Shown here one piece after another: positions 59,552 to 64,000 of a DNA stretch of 64,000 nt (position 1 is its first letter; every line of letters starts with the position of its first letter). The DNA lies in the NCBI GenBank assembly GCA_023627715.1, contig JAMAHW010000007.1, forward strand, positions 62,001 through 126,000, written 5' to 3'. The notes under the pieces are model-generated. The model searched no databases. It had not been told where the DNA came from and saw nothing but the letters and a program-made list of their open reading frames with translations. The position numbers and the translations under genes are program-made. This stretch comes from Periconia sp. R9002 (Eukaryota; Ascomycota; Dothideomycetes; Pleosporales; Periconiaceae).

Positions 59552-61153
59552 ATGGATCTCGCAACATGGGCCCTGCCGCAGCTATCCAAACTGCTCCCTC
59601 TCGATGATGAGTCTCTCAAACAGATCATCTCCTACACTGAATCCCTGTCTAATAGGGAAGCTGCCGACCACTTACAGAATTTATTGGGCGACAGTTCACA
59701 AGCCCTGGAGTTCATTACGTCATTTAATAATAGAAGAAAGCCCCAAGCTTCCAATAGTTCAGGTCAACAATCGCATTCAAGTGATATATCGGAAGTTCCT
59801 AAGGCCAAGCGACACAACAAGAAGAAAGCGCCACTGAACAAACTCCCACCGCCACGACAAGTGGAGAATTTTGGCGATGTGTCAGGTGGCTACGTCAAAA
59901 AGGATGAGGAGGACTATATGTCTGGTGTCTCAAAATCAAAGCAGAATAAGGGTGCCGCTTTTGCTCTGTCTACCAAATCGGAAACCCTTCAACGACCTTC
60001 AACATCGGGCACATCCACACCCAAATCGCGCGGTGTCTCGCCCGCTCCCCCGACAGCAAAACTTCCGCCTTCGGCAGCAGGACAGCTCATATCCGACGTG
60101 AAAACTAAAACATCTAGGAATTCTTCGCCAAAACCAAAGGCTAAAGTCAGCGTTGCAGGTGGAACCCCTATGCATGGGGCTTCAACCGCTCTTAGCGACC
60201 TGGAATCTGCGATTAGAGCACTGGAGATACAAACCAATCCCTCACTTTCATCGTCGCAGGACAACAGCAAGCGCAAATGTAACTGTATGGCAACGCGACA
60301 TCCGCTACTTGAAGCTGCACCGAACTGCCTTAATTGTGGCAAGGTCATATGTGTAAAAGAGGGCATTGGTCCATGTACTTTCTGCGGCACATCGCTTCTT
60401 AGTTCTGAGGAAATCCAATCTATGGTCAAAGTTTTGCGGGAAGAGCGCGGCAAGGAGAAAATGGCCGCAAACAACCTCAGCCAGAAACGCGCCGACGTCT
60501 CTGCAGCACCACGAGCGTTTTCTACTCCGAGATCTAGCACACCACTCTCATCAAACCCTACTTCAGATGTAGATTCGGAAACCGAGAAGCTAGCCAAAGC
60601 GAAACAGCATCGAGACAAACTCTTAGCATTCCAGGCGCAGAACGCTCAAAGGACCCAAGTGCATGACGAGGCTGCCGATTTCGAGACTACTAGTGCTGGT
60701 CTGAGTATGTGGGCCAGTCCACAAGAGCGCGCTATGCAACTAAAGAGGCAACAAAAAGCATTGCGCGAACAGGAGTGGAATGCCAGGCCAGAGTACGAGA
60801 AGCGCAAAGTGGTTGCGAGCATTGACCTAGCTGGAGGAAAAATTGTGAGACGAATGGCAGCGATGGAACGGCCATCGACGCCTGAGAGTGAAGACGAACC
60901 TCCAGAGCCAGCGCAAAATACTGATAACCGCGCCATTTCTCAAGGTGGCGGCGCCTTTAGTAGAAACCCTTTGCTAGGAGGACTAATCAAGCCAACGTAC
61001 AAGGTAGATACTAAAGGGAAAGGGAAAGAAGGCGAAAAGAAGCAGACATGGAGACGGGTTCAAGATGACAATGACGACAATGAGCAATGGATTCTAGATG
61101 GTGGTGTGTATGGGGGACAATCCATGACGGAGGAGGAGGGTGAACGTGATTAA
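59552..61153 (+). CDS. RQT4: TRIP4/ASC-1-type zinc-finger protein (Rqt4-like)
   Basis: An intron-less ORF of 533 residues. Rqt4/TRIP4 is part of the complex with the Slh1/ASCC3 helicase that splits collided ribosomes. The N-terminus (LPQLSKLLPLDDESLKQIISYTESLS) is the ubiquitin-binding helical bundle expected there. The family-defining zinc finger C-N-C, C-x2-C, C-x2-C is at about 246-281: CNCMATRHPLLEAAPNC, LNCGKVICVKEGIGPCTFC. It is followed by GTSLLSSEEIQ, then a charged linker and the conserved VVASIDLAGGKIVRR near 430. The intervening regions are Ser/Pro-rich. The name is based on the zf-C2HC5 finger and the overall order; the finger is unmistakable. Confidence 0.92.
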   Translation: MDLATWALPQLSKLLPLDDESLKQIISYTESLSNREAADHLQNLLGDSSQALEFITSFNNRRKPQASNSSGQQSHSSDISEVPKAKRHNKKKAPLNKLPPPRQVENFGDVSGGYVKKDEEDYMSGVSKSKQNKGAAFALSTKSETLQRPSTSGTSTPKSRGVSPAPPTAKLPPSAAGQLISDVKTKTSRNSSPKPKAKVSVAGGTPMHGASTALSDLESAIRALEIQTNPSLSSSQDNSKRKCNCMATRHPLLEAAPNCLNCGKVICVKEGIGPCTFCGTSLLSSEEIQSMVKVLREERGKEKMAANNLSQKRADVSAAPRAFSTPRSSTPLSSNPTSDVDSETEKLAKAKQHRDKLLAFQAQNAQRTQVHDEAADFETTSAGLSMWASPQERAMQLKRQQKALREQEWNARPEYEKRKVVASIDLAGGKIVRRMAAMERPSTPESEDEPPEPAQNTDNRAISQGGGAFSRNPLLGGLIKPTYKVDTKGKGKEGEKKQTWRRVQDDNDDNEQWILDGGVYGGQSMTEEEGERD

Positions 61154-61299
61154 ACACCTGCTTTTCTCTTGAGCCTCGAACACTTCTACCAGCTAGCTAC
61201 CAGCGAACAATAGAATCATGTCGACAAAAACTCCACTTGTATCCCCCTTCGATCACATTCAACAACCCATTCGCTACTCTCTCTTGCTGTCTACCTCAC

Positions 61300-61785
61300 C
61301 TACTCACCCTTGTTCAAATTTGCCGTAGCCCTCTGGAACAACGGCATGATCTTATTAATCGACTTATAGCTATCCACTAACTCAATACACCTCTCAATCT
61401 TCCCCTCCGCATCAAACCAAAACATAAACGTATTTTGCCCCTGGTAGCTCCAGTCCGCAGGGTCGCCATCGATAGCTTCGGGGCGCCATTTGGCGTCGCT
61501 CGCCGTCCACACCCACACACTGTTGCTGCTGTCGGAGTCGATGATCTCGGTGATGTTCACGGGAAATGCCGTCATCATACGCTTTAAGCCTGCGATGTGC
61601 GCTGAGAAGCCGGCTTTGTCCCAAGGCCCGAAGCCACTGATGCTTGAGGGGCCCAATTCCTGGTGGTACTTGTCGGAGAGGATTGTGTCGAAGGGTGTGG
61701 TGTCGAGAGTTTGGAAGACGGATATGAACTTCTCTACGGCTTGGACGCGGGAGGACTTTGGGGTTTTCTCATGAGATGAAGCCAT
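61300..61785 (-). CDS. SnoaL-like (NTF2-fold) protein
   Basis: A 161-residue ORF with the cone-shaped NTF2/SnoaL pattern: a first helix (VQAVEKFISVFQTLDTTPFDTIL), a middle with FGPWDKAGFSAHIAGLKRMM, then beta strands (NSVWVWTASDAKW; NTFMFWFDAEGKIERCIELVDS). Such proteins are polyketide cyclases, isomerases or simple ligand binders; many fungal ones are uncharacterised. No partner biosynthesis genes are adjacent. It converges with RQT4 with 146 bp between stops. Family is likely, function unknown. Confidence 0.8.
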   Translation of the reverse strand: MASSHEKTPKSSRVQAVEKFISVFQTLDTTPFDTILSDKYHQELGPSSISGFGPWDKAGFSAHIAGLKRMMTAFPVNITEIIDSDSSNSVWVWTASDAKWRPEAIDGDPADWSYQGQNTFMFWFDAEGKIERCIELVDSYKSINKIMPLFQRATANLNKGE

Positions 61786-63108
61786 TTTTGTGGATCTTTG
61801 TTTGTTTGTTTCTTGTAACGTAAATGGTATTTGGTTCTCGAGTATTGAGTGACTTCTGAATAGGAGTTTTCCATATTTAGGAGAGAAAGTATGTTAGACT
61901 TTTATATTCACTATCTCAAGGCCAAGGAATTCCTTCAAATACAGTTTGTTTTTAACCCCGATATCACTCCGGATCCTTTGCCTGACATACATACCTGTAC
62001 TACTAGTACATGCCCAAGTGGTGGCCATGGCTTATTGGTGATCACCTGACCAGTCAAACCGATCATATCTGTAACGCCGTGGGAGCATATTCCTAAATAG
62101 GATGCTCTTGAGTGCACGTAGAAGCCTCGCGCATTCATATTTGGCTTGTTCCTCCCTTTTATCTTGCCAAGAGCGCATGGTTGGCCAATCTCCAGGCATC
62201 TGAATCGGCCTTGCGCACACCGTCTCGTAATTCATCCGAACTTGATGGCTTTCACGCGTCAAGCCGGAGTTAAGACTTGCGGGGTACGCTAACAAGGGTA
62301 GGGAACGGAATAATAGAGTCTCGGCGTGTAATCTTACGGCGATTCCAGATTGAGGCAGGAGCGAAAATTGGTTTGCCGTAGCACGAAGTGCTCAATAGCT
62401 TGCTCCTATTCTTCATTCTAACCGTATAGCCCTCAGCCATACGGACGCAGAATCTCGATACTAGTCAGATTTTGAAATGTTCCGTAAATCGACCATGCAT
62501 CGCTCCAAGGTCATCCCGAGAATGACATGCATGAGTTGGGTGACATATGGGCAAGGGTGTGAGCTTTCTCTGCCAGTATCTCCATATCACCCTCGGTGAT
62601 GCGCAAGTTGTTCAATTGAAGGGTGCGGTTGGTCGACCAAACCATAGGCGAATATTTAATGAATTTGTGAAATGGAAATTCCTGTGTTCTTCCGACGAGA
62701 TTTCGTTTCATACATATGCGTTGACTTTCGCATCAAAATAGTGTAAGGAGAGAGCTACGTTCTCCAGATTCGGTCCACTGAAAAGTGCGAGGGTCATGGG
62801 TATGAGTGGCTGGCGATCTACAATCTCTGACCCAACATTTCAGCCTGAAGCTACTTGTACTTGGGAGGAGGGTTTTTTCAGTCGTGAAACAACATCCATA
62901 TCAATATTATGGATGGTAGACAAAATCTCAGTATTTCATACCTCAGAAGATGACTAATCAGACAGCCACCAATCAAGGTGATTATCGCGGGGCTCTAGGC
63001 ACCCAGTTACGGATCTCGTATGCATACATACCTTACGGACGTACAAACTATACTCTCAATAAAATCATACTACCACTGTCAACTTTGCAATTAGACTGAT
63101 CAGCCAAA
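61786..63108. other. Intergenic with a probable decayed gene
   Basis: About 1.3 kb with no intact gene. Between 62032 and 62870 the minus strand carries broken protein-like segments (see pseudogene entry). Confidence 0.5.
62510..62870 (-). pseudogene. Decayed LRR/F-box-like fragment
   Basis: On the minus strand a segment FSGPNLENVALSLHYFDAKV is followed, after a frame change, by an ORF with STNRTLQLNNLRITEGDMEI and EILAEKAHTLAHM. The phrase 'L-x-L-x-N-L-x-I-x-E-x-D-M' resembles the leucine-rich repeats that follow an F-box in many fungal proteins. No full-length frame or start survives, and the pieces lie in different frames. This is a low-confidence relic. Confidence 0.3.
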
Positions 63109-63633
63109 ATGTCTGGATCCCCGAACCCGAACTTCACGGTCCATTTCCCACCCAGACGTCCAACAATCTCGCAGCCGTCTGTAGTTCTTTACGGTGCCAT
63201 CGAAAGTTCGCCGACACAAAATTGGGCAACATCTCTCACGAACTCACTGTCGGATCTCCCCGTTACGGTGCTCAATCCACGATGCGACGCGTGGGATTCG
63301 ACGTGGCGCGAAGACATCAATTTTGCGCCCTTCAAGGAACAGGTCGATTGGGAGATTGACCACGCTGCCGTCGCCGATGTGATTGTATTCTACTTCAAAC
63401 CAGGCACATTGTGTCCTATAACCTTGTTGGAACTAGGGATGCACGGGGCTTCGTATCCGAAGAAGTGTATCGTGTGTTGTCCGAAGGACTTCTACAAACG
63501 TGGGAACGTGGAGATTGTATGCAAAAGACTAGGAATACCGTTTCTGGTGGACGATCTGAAGCATCTGGAGGAAGTAGTTAGAAGCCGGATGATTGAACTT
63601 TTGGCTAACGTCGAAACTGAAGGGGTGAAGTGA
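63109..63633 (+). CDS. Nucleoside 2-deoxyribosyltransferase-like protein
   Basis: A single ORF of 174 residues of the nucleoside 2-deoxyribosyltransferase-like family (Nuc_deoxyrib_tr2 type). The Rossmann-like start VVLYGAIESSPTQNWATSL corresponds to the family's substrate-binding loop. RCDAWDSTWREDINFAPFKEQVDWEID and VIVFYFKPGTLCPITLLELG follow (the first block is shown in parts: RCDAWDSTW, FAPFKEQVDWEID). The LELG Glu is the likely catalytic residue. Members transfer deoxyribose between bases or are of unknown role; fungal copies are mostly uncharacterised. The ATG lies in AAAATGTC. Family is fairly certain, reaction less so. Confidence 0.85.
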   Translation: MSGSPNPNFTVHFPPRRPTISQPSVVLYGAIESSPTQNWATSLTNSLSDLPVTVLNPRCDAWDSTWREDINFAPFKEQVDWEIDHAAVADVIVFYFKPGTLCPITLLELGMHGASYPKKCIVCCPKDFYKRGNVEIVCKRLGIPFLVDDLKHLEEVVRSRMIELLANVETEGVK

Positions 63634-64000
63634 AGGATCAATGAACTTTCGTGCTTTGCATTCTTAGTCTGCTCACATATATATCCTTTCCCAAACAACA
63701 ACCCCTCAATCTCGTAAGTCGGGTCTGAATAATAGACAGCAAATTGATAGGCTTACAGCAACAGGTATTCAATATAGTAGCGCAGGCGGATAGTAAGATT
63801 TAGGTGCGGATAGGAGAAGAAGCGAAGAACGAGGCATCAGCGATGAAATCGATTGCAGTGGTTACTATGGCTTTTTCGTCGGCCATTTTCGTCTCCGTAA
63901 GCTACCAATCGAAACCTTGGGATGCATGTTTTTGGTAGCAGGACTTGTTGAGCAGGCTCTGTTTCGAAGGGAAATGTTTTTCTGTTCCAGCCTGCTGCGT
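63634..64000. other. Right edge, beyond the nucleoside transferase gene
   Basis: Holds the CorA-like segment and a further acceptor-like sequence (TGTTCCAG near 63990). The gene, if any, continues past the window. Confidence 0.4.
63759..63894 (+). pseudogene. Broken CorA-like membrane helix segment
   Basis: After a possible 3' splice site (TTACAG, 63753-63758) the frame reads QQVFNIVAQADSKI, then TAG at 63801-63803, then VRIGEEAKNEASAMKSIAVV and TMAFSSAIFVS up to a donor-like GTAAGC at 63895. This is the hallmark order of fungal CorA-like proteins: an 'xNxIAQxDS' helix, an 'S-A-M-K-x-I-A' motif, then the first membrane helix. The stop in the middle and missing upstream exons argue for a relic. 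An alternative is an intron ending at the TTTAG (63799-63803), which would remove the stop, so an active partial gene is not excluded. Confidence 0.5.

Overview
The window is nuclear DNA of a filamentous ascomycete (Pezizomycotina). The evidence is short introns (mostly about 45-60 nt) with GTNNGT donors and CTAAC/CTGAC-type branch sites, a fused P450-reductase of the CYP505 type, a CFEM protein, a rhodopsin-fold (Pth11-like) membrane protein, a FlbC-type C2H2 regulator and a split tRNA-His gene. The class within Pezizomycotina cannot be fixed from the sequence alone. There are 20 protein genes that I consider solid, one tRNA, two partial or broken genes at the window edges, a possible small Cys-rich gene and a few relics.

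Layout. 1-7.2 kb: cut C-terminal-less gene at the left edge (possibly fungal CorA-like), then PUS4 (tRNA pseudouridine synthase), CWF19 (spliceosome) and, divergently, GPN1 (RNA polymerase II assembly GTPase). 7.2-22.2 kb: a gene desert of about 15 kb, rich in microsatellites, with one convincing gene, a FlbC-like C2H2 regulator at 13.1-14.1 kb. 22.2-27.3 kb: CYP505 self-sufficient fatty-acid hydroxylase and a secreted, probably GPI-anchored CFEM protein. 27.9-38.5 kb: a compact housekeeping block: MAK21/NOC1 (60S ribosome biogenesis) divergent from TRP4 (tryptophan synthesis) with a perfect cross-pathway-control site between them, a triple AT-hook protein, tRNA-His(GTG), PTH2 (peptidyl-tRNA hydrolase) and SNU66/SART1 (tri-snRNP). 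39.3-49.8 kb: an accessory-looking stretch with a secreted GH30 glycosidase, an 853-residue GHKL-type ATPase-like protein of unknown function, a secreted GMC oxidoreductase and a rhodopsin-fold membrane protein. 49.8-54 kb: almost empty apart from a possible 68-residue Cys/His protein. 54-61.8 kb: HSL-type alpha/beta hydrolase, zinc formaldehyde/alcohol dehydrogenase, PPIL1-type cyclophilin divergent from RQT4/TRIP4, and a SnoaL-like protein. 61.8-64 kb: a decayed LRR/F-box-like fragment, a nucleoside 2-deoxyribosyltransferase-like gene and a broken CorA-like membrane segment.

Functionally, much of the conserved content concerns RNA handling and translation (PUS4, CWF19, SNU66, PPIL1, GPN1, MAK21, PTH2, RQT4, tRNA-His); the rest is secreted or membrane equipment typical of accessory regions. 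The most novel-looking item is the GHKL ATPase-like gene at 41.66-44.39 kb: it has an intact E-N-D helix and a glycine/lysine ATP-lid motif but no recognisable DxGxG box, and no known domain that I can name in the following 700 residues. I do not see a multi-gene defence or mobile system. All exon boundaries were inferred by eye from splice consensus and frame and were not confirmed by transcripts.
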